Source: Aromatoleum toluolicum
GTDB lineage: Bacteria > Pseudomonadota > Gammaproteobacteria > Burkholderiales > Rhodocyclaceae
Assembly: GCF_012911005.2 (NCBI RefSeq)
Contig: NZ_WTVS01000031.1
Coordinates: 1-63,050 of the forward strand
Direction of reading: 5' to 3'
Length of the DNA: 63,050 nt
The notes under the pieces were generated by a model, which saw only the letters and a list, made by a program, of their open reading frames with translations, did not search any database and was not told where the DNA came from. Every line of letters begins with the position of its first letter. Position 1 is the stretch's first letter. Position numbers and translations under genes: made by a program. Positions 7,295 through 15,781 of the stretch are shown here, piece by piece.

Positions 7295-8845
7295 ATGAAC
7301 ACGACCTTCAGCACGGCCGACGGTCTCTACGAGATGCCCGACGACGAAACACGACCGCAAGATCACCTCGGGCGGCAGCCGCGCTCGCTCTCGCTCCGGG
7401 CGAAGGGAATCATCGCCTTCATCCTCATGGTCGCCTACTCGCTGCTGATCGGCGTATCGACCGAAACGCAGCGCCAGGGCCTGCTGCACGTAGTAGACGA
7501 ACTCGAGATGGCCCACCGCACCGAAGCACAGCTCCTCGAGATCAACACCTCGATGGCGCGTACGCTGTTCTCCGTGAACATGTCCTTCTCGGACGACGAC
7601 CTGGCATCGTCGGCAATACGCTCGATGATCGAGGTCGAAGCCAGCCTGTCCCTGCTCGAAGCGATACAGGACCGTCACCCGACCGTCCTGATGCTTGCCG
7701 GGAAGCTGCACGCTCTGGTGCGCGACCTCGCTCAGTCGCCGACGCTCAGCACCCTGGGTGTCGCACGTGCGACCCTGAACGAATTGATCATCGAACTCGA
7801 CGGCGTGACGAAGAATGCGCACGCGCACCGGTTGAGGTTACTCGATCAGTACCGGGAAAATTACGATCGCATTACACTGAGCAGTTTGGCCATGCTCGTG
7901 ATCGGACTGATCCTGCTGGGCGCGGTTACCGCCATATTCTTCAGCCGCCTGACGTGGGATATCCGCAAACTCGAGGCACATGCACACGGAATCGTGAATG
8001 GCAATCGCGATGAGCCCCTGCCCGTTACGCGCAATGACGAATTGGGGACGCTGATGCATGCGGTCAACCGCATGCAGCAGGATCTGCGCGAACGCGAACG
8101 CCATATTGAACGTGCGCGTCTCGAACAGTTCCATCGAGAGAAGATGGTGGCGGTCGGATCCCTCGCGGCTCAGCTCGCGCATGAGATCAACAATCCCATT
8201 GCGGCGATCACGGGCGTTGCAAGCGCCATGAACCAGGTCCAACAGTCACAGCAATGCCCCAATCACGGCGTGTCGTGCCACCCCGGACTGATCCTCGAAC
8301 AGGCGAAGCGTATTTCGACGATCACGCGGCAGATTGCCGATTTCACGCGCCCACAGCCCAAACGCCCGGAGTTGCTCAACCTGAACGAGATCGTGAGCAA
8401 TACCTGCGCGTTCGTCAGCTACGACCGGCGCTTCCGGCGCATTGCCATGACGACCGAACTCGACAGCGAAATGCCGGCCATACGGGCAATCGGCGATCAC
8501 CTGACGCAGGTTCTGATGAACCTCCTGTTCAACGCCGCCGATGCCCTCGAGGAAATGGCTGCGGACCATCCCGCAAAGATTCTCGTGCGCACGCAGGCGC
8601 TCGAGCACGAGGCGCTGGTCGAAATTGCGGACAACGGCGCCGGTATCGACGCCGACACGCTCGGGAAGGTCTTCGACGAATACTTCACCACGAAACCGGC
8701 CGGCAAGGGAACCGGCCTCGGACTCGCCCTCAGCCGCGAGCTGATCGAGGACGCGGGCGGCACGCTGACGCTCGATTCCGAACCCGGCAAGGGCGCGACG
8801 GCGCGCATACGCCTGCCCCTGCGCCCGCACGAACGGGTAGCCTGA
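7295..8845 (+). CDS. membrane sensor histidine kinase of the NtrB/ZraS type
   Basis: The protein has 516 aa. Layout: a polar start, TM1 at about 37-55, a periplasmic helical sensor region (about 56-195), TM2 at about 196-215, HAMP, then a HisKA domain with LAHEINNPIAAITG (His296 is the likely phosphorylation site). The HATPase domain has an N-box (QVLMNLLFNAADAL), a G1 box (DNGAGID) and GKGTGLGLAL. An insert in the dimerisation domain (near residues 320-330) carries two cysteines and two histidines, CPNHGVSCH, which could bind metal or sense thiols; it is not a CxxCH haem site. Phosphotransfer to the sigma54 regulator 39 bases downstream is expected. The start ATG at 7295 has a weak AGAGA site. 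The ligand is unknown. Confidence 0.92.
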   Translation: MNTTFSTADGLYEMPDDETRPQDHLGRQPRSLSLRAKGIIAFILMVAYSLLIGVSTETQRQGLLHVVDELEMAHRTEAQLLEINTSMARTLFSVNMSFSDDDLASSAIRSMIEVEASLSLLEAIQDRHPTVLMLAGKLHALVRDLAQSPTLSTLGVARATLNELIIELDGVTKNAHAHRLRLLDQYRENYDRITLSSLAMLVIGLILLGAVTAIFFSRLTWDIRKLEAHAHGIVNGNRDEPLPVTRNDELGTLMHAVNRMQQDLRERERHIERARLEQFHREKMVAVGSLAAQLAHEINNPIAAITGVASAMNQVQQSQQCPNHGVSCHPGLILEQAKRISTITRQIADFTRPQPKRPELLNLNEIVSNTCAFVSYDRRFRRIAMTTELDSEMPAIRAIGDHLTQVLMNLLFNAADALEEMAADHPAKILVRTQALEHEALVEIADNGAGIDADTLGKVFDEYFTTKPAGKGTGLGLALSRELIEDAGGTLTLDSEPGKGATARIRLPLRPHERVA

Positions 8846-8884
8846 CAACTGAACTGGGCAGCATCCACATCACAAGGGAATTCG

Positions 8885-10309
8885 ATGCACATACTGGTCA
8901 TCGACGACGAACGCGCAGTCCGGGAAATTCTCGCGGACGCCTGCCGGCAGGCGGGCTACTCGGTCGACGAAGCGCGCAACTGCACTGAGGCCGCATCCAA
9001 ACTGGTCCGCGGAGACGTCGACCTGGCGCTTTGCGACATCAAGATGCCGGACGGCAACGGCGTCGATCTCATGCGATCGATCAAGGAGTCCGGCGTCGAA
9101 ACCAACTTCATCATGGTCACCGCGTTCGCCTCGATGGAGTCCGCCGTCGAGGCCCTGCGCCTGGGCGCCTCGGACTATGTCACCAAGCCGTTCAACGTCG
9201 AGGAGATGCTGCACCGGGTGCAGCAGATCGCTGCCCTGCGCGGGCTGCGCGAAGAAAACCGCGTCCTGCGCAAGTTCGCCAAGGCGGACTCCGACAAGTT
9301 CCGCTTCACCTCGCCGTCGATGGCCGCGGTGGAGCGCCTCGCGGGCAAGGTGGCCCCCACCGACAGCACCGTGCTGATCACCGGCGAATCCGGCACCGGC
9401 AAGGGCGTGCTCGCACGCCTGATCCACGAACAGAGCCGCCGCAGCGAACATCTGTTCCTGCCGGTCAACTGCAGTGCGATTCCCGAAACGCTGATGGAGG
9501 CCGAGTTTTTCGGCCACACCAAGGGCGCGTTCACGGGCGCGGACAAGGCCCGCAAGGGCCTGTTCCTGCAGGCGGATCTCGGCACCCTGTTCCTCGACGA
9601 AGTCGGCGAACTGCCGATGCTGATGCAGACCAAGCTCCTGCACGCCATCGAGGAAAAGGAAATCCGCGCCGTCGGCAGCGAGCAGTCGCGCCGCGTCGAC
9701 TGCCGGATCGTTGCCGCAACCAACCGTGACCTCAGCCAGATGGTCAAGGAGGGCACGTTCCGCGAGGATCTGTTCTTCCGGCTCAGCATGTTCCACATCC
9801 ACATACCCCCGCTGCGCGAGCGCAAGGAAGACATCCGCGACCTGATCCGCTTCATCCTCGACCGCGCACGCGATCAGCGCGATGCGGCCACCTGCCTGAC
9901 CGTCTCCGACGAGGTCGAGCGACTCCTCATCGGTTATCCATGGCCGGGGAACGTCCGCCAGATGGAGAACGTCATCAATCGCGCTTGCATTCTCGCCGAA
10001 GACAATTGCATCACGCTGGACGACCTACCGCCGGAGATCGCCCGCACCGTTCCGCCCGCACCGGCTCATGGCACACCCATTGCTACCCAGCGAAGCTTGC
10101 GCGATCAATTACGCGAGTTCGAGGCCAGCGTGATCTACCGGATGCTGGATGAAACCGGTAGCGACCGGCGTGCCGCCGCCCAGAAACTGGGCATCGGTCT
10201 GTCGAGTCTTTATCGCAAACTCGAGGAATTCGAGGCATTTGGAATTCACCGGAGTGAAAGCGGCACTTCCCATCCGGCCCGCGCCCAAAACTCCGAACAA
10301 GGAACCTAG
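8885..10309 (+). CDS. sigma54-dependent response regulator (NtrC family)
   Basis: This 474-aa regulator has three domains. The receiver domain has D7/D8, phospho-acceptor D51 in LALCDIKMPDG, T79 and K101. The AAA+ domain has Walker A GESGTGKG, the sigma54-contacting loop GAFTGA, Walker B LFLDEVGEL and arginine finger region FREDLFFRL. A Fis-type helix-turn-helix lies at the C-terminus (RRAAAQKLGIGLSSLYRKLEE). AAGGGAATTCG precedes the ATG. It should open sigma54-RNA polymerase complexes after phosphorylation by the upstream kinase. Candidate -24/-12 promoters before the CcmC-like operon (1650), the oxidase operon (7115), a cytochrome (45596) and a retropepsin (55398) are plausible targets. The Sel1 gene begins 1 base after its stop. 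Confidence 0.95.
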   Translation: MHILVIDDERAVREILADACRQAGYSVDEARNCTEAASKLVRGDVDLALCDIKMPDGNGVDLMRSIKESGVETNFIMVTAFASMESAVEALRLGASDYVTKPFNVEEMLHRVQQIAALRGLREENRVLRKFAKADSDKFRFTSPSMAAVERLAGKVAPTDSTVLITGESGTGKGVLARLIHEQSRRSEHLFLPVNCSAIPETLMEAEFFGHTKGAFTGADKARKGLFLQADLGTLFLDEVGELPMLMQTKLLHAIEEKEIRAVGSEQSRRVDCRIVAATNRDLSQMVKEGTFREDLFFRLSMFHIHIPPLRERKEDIRDLIRFILDRARDQRDAATCLTVSDEVERLLIGYPWPGNVRQMENVINRACILAEDNCITLDDLPPEIARTVPPAPAHGTPIATQRSLRDQLREFEASVIYRMLDETGSDRRAAAQKLGIGLSSLYRKLEEFEAFGIHRSESGTSHPARAQNSEQGT

Positions 10310-10310
10310 C

Positions 10311-10964
10311 ATGAAGCTTCCCGGAACCGAGAAAGCAGTTCCCGCTTTCAGCCATGCACTCATTGCATTGGTCTTGCTGGCAAGCAGCGTGGTGGCCCGC
10401 GCCGATGCTGAAACCGACTTTAAACGCGGGCGCGATGCGTACCGCTTGAACGACGTCGCGGGCGCAATGGAGCCGCTGAAGAAGGCGGCCGATGCCGGAC
10501 ACGGAGCCGCGCAGGCGCTCTACGGCTCTATCCTCGATAGCGCCGAACTGGACGATGAAGCCCTCCCGTATCTTCGGAAATCTGCCGAGCAGGGCGACGT
10601 GGATGGTGAGTACGGGCTCGCAAAGATGTACTTCACGGGCGAGGCTCCCCCTCCCGATCCGGCCGATGCGGGACGGCTCATGCGCTCGGCTGCGAGCAAG
10701 GGGCACAGGCTCGCGACGGTGACCTTGGCCCTTGGCTACGTTCGCGGAGACAAGCGCCTCGGCACCGACAATTCCGATTCCCCGGAAGCCCGCGAGGTGC
10801 TCCTCCAGGCCGCGGAACTCGGCGAACTCGATGCCATCAAGGCAGTCGCCCAAGGCTATCGCAGCGGCAAGTACGGATTTTCCGTCGATGGCGTAATGGC
10901 CGACCAATGGGATGCACGCGTTGCCGCGATTCTTGGAATAGGCAAGAAAGGAGCGCGCAAATGA
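10311..10964 (+). CDS. exported Sel1-repeat protein (second copy in the locus)
   Basis: The 217-aa protein has a signal region (about residues 10-32, ALIALVLLASSVVARAD) followed by four to five Sel1-like repeats (DAGHGAAQALYGSIL, EQGDVDGEYGLAKMYFTGE, SKGHRLATVTLALGYVRGD, ELGELDAIKAVAQGYRSGK). The ATG follows AAGGAACC and lies just after the regulator stop, so it is co-transcribed with the two-component genes. It ends in an ATGA overlap with a cytochrome c gene, which suggests coupled translation and perhaps physical partnership. It is likely an adaptor in the periplasm. Confidence 0.85.
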   Translation: MKLPGTEKAVPAFSHALIALVLLASSVVARADAETDFKRGRDAYRLNDVAGAMEPLKKAADAGHGAAQALYGSILDSAELDDEALPYLRKSAEQGDVDGEYGLAKMYFTGEAPPPDPADAGRLMRSAASKGHRLATVTLALGYVRGDKRLGTDNSDSPEAREVLLQAAELGELDAIKAVAQGYRSGKYGFSVDGVMADQWDARVAAILGIGKKGARK

Positions 10965-11275
10965 AGTTCCTTAGCAGGATCGCCTCATCGGTGCTCGCTG
11001 CGGCAGTGCTTGTGCCTGGCACGTCGCTCGCCGCCAATGTCATCGCGGGCCAGCGCATTTACAGTCAGCACTGCATCGGGTGCCACGGCCCGGGCGGCCA
11101 CAGCGCCTTGCCCAACGCCCCCCATTTCTCACGCGGCGAGCGCCTGATGCAGCCAGACATGATGTTGCTCGCAACGATCAAGGCAGGGAAAATGACCATG
11201 CCATCATTCAACGGCATTCTGAGGGACCAAGAAATCCTCGACGTAATTGCTTACCTACGGACACTTCAACGATGA
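10961..11275 (+). CDS. small periplasmic monoheme cytochrome c
   Basis: The 104-aa protein has a signal peptide (MKFLSRIASSVLAAAVLVPG, with ASLAAN-like cleavage) and one haem motif, CIGCHGPGG, near residue 32. Candidate distal ligands are the methionines in MTMPSF, and a C-terminal I-x-D-V-I-A-Y-L-R-T helix is typical of class I cytochromes c. AAGGAG precedes the ATG, which overlaps the Sel1 stop. It likely shuttles electrons for the locus, for example to or from the multicopper oxidase or the triheme cytochrome; this is inferred from position only. Confidence 0.92.
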   Translation: MKFLSRIASSVLAAAVLVPGTSLAANVIAGQRIYSQHCIGCHGPGGHSALPNAPHFSRGERLMQPDMMLLATIKAGKMTMPSFNGILRDQEILDVIAYLRTLQR

Positions 11276-12351
11276 CCCTGAACCTGCAGCACGCGCGACA
11301 TTCCCTCGCGGCGGTCGGAATCGCCCTCACCTGCATGACCGGATCCGCCTTCGCCCAGGCACCGGCGCCCGACTACCGGGTCCGCGAAACCTTCAATGTC
11401 GGCGACACCGTTTATGTGCGCGCACTGACCATCGAGAAAGGCACCAACACCATCTGGGTGGGCACATCCACCGGGGTGCATGAGATCGACCTCTCCACGC
11501 GCAAGCCGCGCAACACCTTCACGCGCGCCGACGGACTCGCAAACGAATACGTGTTTGCCGTGGGTATCGATTCGCAGGGTTACAAATGGTTCGGCACCAA
11601 CGCCGGTGGAGCCTCGCGCTACAAGGACGGCAAATGGAAGACCTACTTCCCGATGCACGGCCTCGCCGACTACTGGATCTACTCCTATGCCAACGACAAG
11701 GATGGCAACCTCTGGATCGGCACCTGGGCGGGAGTGAACCACTACAACGTCAAGACCGGCGAATTCAAGAAATACGTCAAGGAACTCATCAACGAGTGGG
11801 TGTATGGCCTTGACGTCGACGCCAAGGGACGCGCGTGGTTCGCGACCGAAGGTGGCGTATCGATGTTCGACGGCAAGACCTGGAAGTCCTGGACGCACAA
11901 GGACGGTCTGGGCGCACCGAACGCGGAGCAACTCCCCGCATCGAGCAACACGGGTCTTGGCACGCGGTCGCGCCACGACCTGACGACGATGGAACACGGC
12001 CAGCCGACCTACAATCCTAACTACTCGTTTGCGATGCACATCGACCCGCAGGGCGATGCGTGGGTCGGCACGTGGGGTGGCGGGGTCGCGCGCTTCGACG
12101 GCAAGACCTGGAAGAACTACAACAGCAAGGACGGGCTGGTCGGCAACATCGTGTATTCGATCGCGCAGGACAAGCAAGGCGTGTTCTGGTTCGGCACCGA
12201 CAAGGGCGTATCGCGCTTCGACGGCAAGAACTGGCGCTCCTTCACGACCAAGGAAGGTCTGCTCGACACGCACGTGTACACGATTGCGGCAGCCGACAAC
12301 GGCGACGTCTGGGTCGGAACACGTCGCGGCGTGGCGGTCATCGGCAAGTAA
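11272..12351 (+). CDS. exported beta-propeller protein (two-component-regulator-propeller type repeats)
   Basis: The 359-aa protein has a signal peptide (LAAVGIALTCMTGSAFAQ) and about eight propeller repeats with the signature G-x-x-W-I/V/F-G-T-x-x-G-V/G followed by Y/F-D-G-K-x-W. Examples are NLWIGTWAGVNHY, AWFATEGGVSMFDG, AWVGTWGGGVARFDG and VFWFGTDKGVSRFDG. These are the repeats seen in sensor domains of hybrid two-component proteins, here without any signalling module. The start is the ATGA overlap with the cytochrome gene. A related propeller gene follows at 12440. A periplasmic binding or scaffolding role is likely; the ligand is unknown. Confidence 0.85.
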   Translation: MTLNLQHARHSLAAVGIALTCMTGSAFAQAPAPDYRVRETFNVGDTVYVRALTIEKGTNTIWVGTSTGVHEIDLSTRKPRNTFTRADGLANEYVFAVGIDSQGYKWFGTNAGGASRYKDGKWKTYFPMHGLADYWIYSYANDKDGNLWIGTWAGVNHYNVKTGEFKKYVKELINEWVYGLDVDAKGRAWFATEGGVSMFDGKTWKSWTHKDGLGAPNAEQLPASSNTGLGTRSRHDLTTMEHGQPTYNPNYSFAMHIDPQGDAWVGTWGGGVARFDGKTWKNYNSKDGLVGNIVYSIAQDKQGVFWFGTDKGVSRFDGKNWRSFTTKEGLLDTHVYTIAAADNGDVWVGTRRGVAVIGK

Positions 12352-12439
12352 TAAACACTCACGGTCGGACGCGCTGGCGGACCGCTCTGCGGCTCCCGCC
12401 GGCCGGGCGACTACCGGAACTTATACTGGAGTCTTTCGC

Positions 12440-13636
12440 ATGAGTTACAAAGTTGCAGCCGTCGCCGCCATCGTCGGCGCCGTCGCGATTGCCGGCGCCT
12501 ATACGCTCGGCCAGCAGCAGGCCAAGGCCCCCGCACCCGTCGCGAGCGCCCCCGCCGGCGCCCAACCGGCCGCCGGTGGACAGGAGGTCCGCGAGGGGAA
12601 AGTTGGCGTCGACCCGAACGAGAAATTCACCCACTTCCGCGTCGGCAACAAGAACGTGAAGAAGATCTTTGCCGACAATGGCGTGATCTGGGTCGCGACT
12701 TCGGGCGGCGTCATCCGCTACGACACGCGCAGCGACGAGTACAAGATGTTCGACAACCAGAGCGGTCTGCTGTCGAACGGCATGTTCTATGTCGGTCGGG
12801 TACAGGGCAAGATCACCGTCGGCACCTACGGTGGCGGCATGTCGATGCTGGACGAAAAGACCGGCACGTGGGACACCTACAACATTCCCGAAGGATTGGG
12901 CGACGCCTTCGTGTATGACGTGGTCGAAACCCGTACGGGCGACATCTGGATCGCAACCTGGTCGGGCGTAAACCGCGTCCGCGGCGGCAAGCTCAAGGAT
13001 CCGGCGGCATGGGAGCTCCACACCGTTGAAAGCACCAGCGGCGGCCTCCCGAACGACTGGGTGTACGGCCTCGCCGAAGGCAAGAACGGTGAAATGTGGC
13101 TCGCGACCGAAGGCGGCATGGCCCGCTTCATGGATGGCAAGTGGGAGAACTGGAACCACTCCCGGGGCGTCGGCGCGGACTACGACAAGGTCAAGCAGGA
13201 CATCGCTTACAAGAGCGATCCCGCCAAGGAATCGCTGCACCACGCCCAACAGAAGCGCGAGATGGGTCTCGAGGGGATCGACCAGGCTTACAACCCGAAC
13301 TACATCATTGCACTCGTCGTCGACGAGGACGGCACGGTGTGGTCCGGCACCTGGGGTGGCGGCCTGGCGCACTACGACGGTCAGAAATGGACGAACTACA
13401 CCACTGTTGAAGGCTTGCCCGGCAATCACGTCTTCATGCTGCACCGCGACCAGCAGAATCGTCTGTGGATTGGCACGAACAACGGCCTGGCAGTCAAGGA
13501 AGGCGATCAGTTCCGCATCATGAAGTCGGCCGATGGCCTGTTCAACGACACGGTGTTCTCGATGACGACGACGAAGGAAGGCGACCTCTGGATCGGCAGC
13601 TACGGCGGTGTTGCCCATATCCGTCCGGCCATTTGA
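12440..13636 (+). CDS. membrane-anchored beta-propeller protein, tandem paralogue
   Basis: The 398-aa protein has an N-terminal hydrophobic helix (residues 5-25) without a clear cleavage site, then an Ala/Pro-rich linker, so it is probably anchored in the inner membrane facing the periplasm. The propeller repeats match those of the preceding gene (IWVATSGGVIRYD, IWIATWSGVNRV, MWLATEGGMARF, TVWSGTWGGGLAHYDG, LWIGTNNGLAV, LWIGSYGGVAHI). Both proteins share a conserved insert ending in Y-N-P-N-Y before the GTWGGG blade. GGAG lies 8 bases before the ATG. A strong terminator follows at 13672. The tandem soluble/anchored pair suggests two halves of one complex. Confidence 0.85.
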   Translation: MSYKVAAVAAIVGAVAIAGAYTLGQQQAKAPAPVASAPAGAQPAAGGQEVREGKVGVDPNEKFTHFRVGNKNVKKIFADNGVIWVATSGGVIRYDTRSDEYKMFDNQSGLLSNGMFYVGRVQGKITVGTYGGGMSMLDEKTGTWDTYNIPEGLGDAFVYDVVETRTGDIWIATWSGVNRVRGGKLKDPAAWELHTVESTSGGLPNDWVYGLAEGKNGEMWLATEGGMARFMDGKWENWNHSRGVGADYDKVKQDIAYKSDPAKESLHHAQQKREMGLEGIDQAYNPNYIIALVVDEDGTVWSGTWGGGLAHYDGQKWTNYTTVEGLPGNHVFMLHRDQQNRLWIGTNNGLAVKEGDQFRIMKSADGLFNDTVFSMTTTKEGDLWIGSYGGVAHIRPAI

Positions 13637-13671
13637 GCGCAGCGGCAGGATAGTTTCACAGCAGCACCCGG

Positions 13672-13700
13672 GCCGCCCCACTCAGTGGGGCGGCTTTTTT
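13672..13700 (+). terminator. rho-independent terminator of the kinase/propeller operon
   Basis: A perfect 10-bp stem (GCCGCCCCAC / GTGGGGCGGC) with a TCA loop is followed directly by six T. It lies 35 bases after the second propeller gene. Confidence 0.93.
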
Positions 13701-13969
13701 GCGCCCGGAGAATCAACACATCACCGCCGACGCCCGGCATGCGGTTCCTCTGTGCGGGTTCAGGCAGGTCTTCGACGCCCTCGCCGATCCATTCGATAAG
13801 CTTGAACCCGTCAGGCTGATCGCTACGGGCACGGCGGCTGGCGGGCGAAACGCACTATCCGCTGTGATCGCGGTTACTCACCCAGCCGTGACCGATCGGT
13901 GCCAATGAACGGCGCTGGGCGTGCGCAAGCGATACGCCTGTGCCTCGCACCAAACCAGGAACAAGAGAA
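13701..13969. other. intergenic region with no gene recognised
   Basis: About 270 bases lie between two terminators of convergent operons. Short open frames occur on both strands but have no signal, ribosome site or known motif. I see nothing functional here. Confidence 0.5.
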
Positions 13970-14000
13970 AGGGGCGTGATGCCAGCGGCACCACGCCCCT
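13970..14000 (-). terminator. probable terminator after ccmI
   Basis: A 9-bp stem AGGGGCGTG / CACGCCCCT with a 13-base loop is followed on the minus strand by a weak TTTCTCTT tract. It lies 21 bases beyond the ccmI stop and closes the ccm operon. Confidence 0.7.
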
Positions 14001-14021
14001 CGATTGATGCAGGAGCGGCGC

Positions 14022-15293
14022 TTACTTGCGCACGCGGTCGATCACGACACTGACGCCCTGGGCGTCAGGCGAGGTCAGCACCGTCTGGCTTTCGAGGTCG
14101 CCGGCGGCAGCTGTCGCGCTACCGCCCTTCGACAGACGCGCACCGACGGCGATCTGCTCCGGAAGCGGACCCTGCGACATACGCTGTGCGTTGCTGAAAT
14201 CGAAATCGACGGGCAGATCGCCGGCGCGCATGCGCAAGGCGGCAATCGGCATGCCGCCCTGCGGCGGACGCGCAAAGACGAACACGGTCGCATCGCTGCC
14301 GGCTTGTTGTGCGAGCTCGGGCGACAGGCTCAGTCGGCCGCGCAACGTGAGGGGGGCAGACGAGGCCTGAGCGCCCTCTTCCCGTGCCGCACCACCAATC
14401 CCCGCCACCTGAGCACCGGCGGGAGGATTCAGCTGGGCCATCCCTCCCTTGGTACGGGCCTCGTTGATGCTCGCGAGAATCGAGCTGTACGCACCGTCAC
14501 CGGGCTGCATGGTGGCGAGGATCTTCTCCCATTGGGCGGACGCGGTCGCGTAGTCGTGACGGACGAAGGCGGACGTGCCGGACAGCGCCAGCGCCTTGAC
14601 GTGATTCGGCGCCAGCTCGAGCGCGCGGGCGATGAGGCGGTCGGGATCGCCCTCGAACTTGCGACCGCCTGCGCCGGCCAGCAGGTCAGCCCAGTCGGCG
14701 AGGATGTCGGGATGATCCGGGATATTCCTGCCGATTCGGTTCCACGTCGCGACGGCACCCTGGAAGTTCTGCATCACGGCGAACGACCGGCCCAGCATCA
14801 TCCAGCCCTGCACATCACCCGGCTCGCGTTCGAGCCGCTCGGCGAGCTGGGAGACCATCGCCTGCATCTGCTCGGGCGTGATCTGGTGGCCCGCTTCGGG
14901 CGCGGGTTTGGCGCTGGCAGGATCGAGTCCCTCGGGGGTGCCAAGGACGAGGTACACCGCCACCGCGAGAACCGGCACGGCGAAGACCACGCCGAGCGCC
15001 CAGCCACGGGCGGGGGCGGCATCGACGCCGGCCTCGGCTGTGCCGGCTTCGGTTAGCGCGCGCTGCTCGAGTTCTTCACGGGAACGCTTGTAGTCGGCCT
15101 CCGCGATGCGCCCCGCGGCGTGGTCGGCTTCGAGCTCGGCGAGCTGCTCGCGCAGCACGATCAGTACGGTACGCGCCTGTTCCTGACGTGCGGCATGTTC
15201 GCGCGCCTTCGCTCCCGTCCCCAGCATGGGCGGAATCACGAGCAGCAGGGCGCCGGCCACCAGCATGGTGGCCAGGATCAGGAAAACAGTCAC
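14022..15293 (-). CDS. ccmI: cytochrome c maturation protein CcmI
   Basis: This 423-aa protein begins with a membrane helix (residues 1-22), followed by a charged cytoplasmic loop with a leucine-zipper-like AELEADHAAGRI stretch typical of CcmI. A second membrane segment lies near 100-120, then periplasmic TPR repeats (GWMMLGRSFAVM) and a C-terminal domain. CcmI chaperones apocytochromes to the CcmF/CcmH haem lyase. The E. coli protein is fused to CcmH; here they are separate genes in an ATGA overlap with ccmH. It is the last gene of ccmABCDEFGHI. Confidence 0.92.
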   Translation of the reverse strand: MTVFLILATMLVAGALLLVIPPMLGTGAKAREHAARQEQARTVLIVLREQLAELEADHAAGRIAEADYKRSREELEQRALTEAGTAEAGVDAAPARGWALGVVFAVPVLAVAVYLVLGTPEGLDPASAKPAPEAGHQITPEQMQAMVSQLAERLEREPGDVQGWMMLGRSFAVMQNFQGAVATWNRIGRNIPDHPDILADWADLLAGAGGRKFEGDPDRLIARALELAPNHVKALALSGTSAFVRHDYATASAQWEKILATMQPGDGAYSSILASINEARTKGGMAQLNPPAGAQVAGIGGAAREEGAQASSAPLTLRGRLSLSPELAQQAGSDATVFVFARPPQGGMPIAALRMRAGDLPVDFDFSNAQRMSQGPLPEQIAVGARLSKGGSATAAAGDLESQTVLTSPDAQGVSVVIDRVRK

Positions 15294-15781
15294 GAGCGGG
15301 ACTCCTGGGAAGGTTTGGCAGAGCCGTCAAGCAGGGCTGAGGCGCGGGCATGCTCTTCCGCGCTCAGCGGCGGCGGAACTTCGCGAACGCGCCTGCGCAG
15401 GCGCCAGGCGAGCCATCCGGCGCCGGCGACAAGCAGCAGCCCTGGTCCGAGCCAGAGCAGCAGGGTCGCGCCCTTGAACGGCGGCAGATAGAGGACGAAA
15501 TCGCCATAGCGGGCTACGAGGTACTCGACGACGGCAGCTTCGTCCTTGCCCGCGAGGAACTGCTCGCGCACCTGGTTGCGCAGATCCACCGCCAGCGGGG
15601 CGTTGGATTCCGCGATCGACTGGTTCTGGCAGACGAGGCAACGCAGGTCGTGCGACAAGCGCATGACGCGTTCCTCGAGGACGGGGTCGTCGGAGACCGG
15701 AACGGCTTCGCCGGCCTGGCCGGCGACCGGAAGCAGAAGGGCCGCAACAAGCGCCAGGCGGCGCATCAGGTCAGCTCGCAC
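15290..15781 (-). CDS. ccmH: cytochrome c maturation protein CcmH (thiol oxidoreductase subunit)
   Basis: The 163-aa protein has a signal peptide, the hallmark motif LRCLVCQNQSI (LRCxxCQ) in a three-helix bundle, and a C-terminal membrane helix (LLLWLGPGLLLVAGAGWLAW). It handles apocytochrome disulfides with CcmG. It overlaps ccmG by 11 bases and ccmI by 4. Confidence 0.95.
   Translation of the reverse strand: MRADLMRRLALVAALLLPVAGQAGEAVPVSDDPVLEERVMRLSHDLRCLVCQNQSIAESNAPLAVDLRNQVREQFLAGKDEAAVVEYLVARYGDFVLYLPPFKGATLLLWLGPGLLLVAGAGWLAWRLRRRVREVPPPLSAEEHARASALLDGSAKPSQESRS

Noticed and set aside
13699-13908. Small open frame between the two terminators
   Set aside because: No ribosome site, no similarity and no coding-like pattern.
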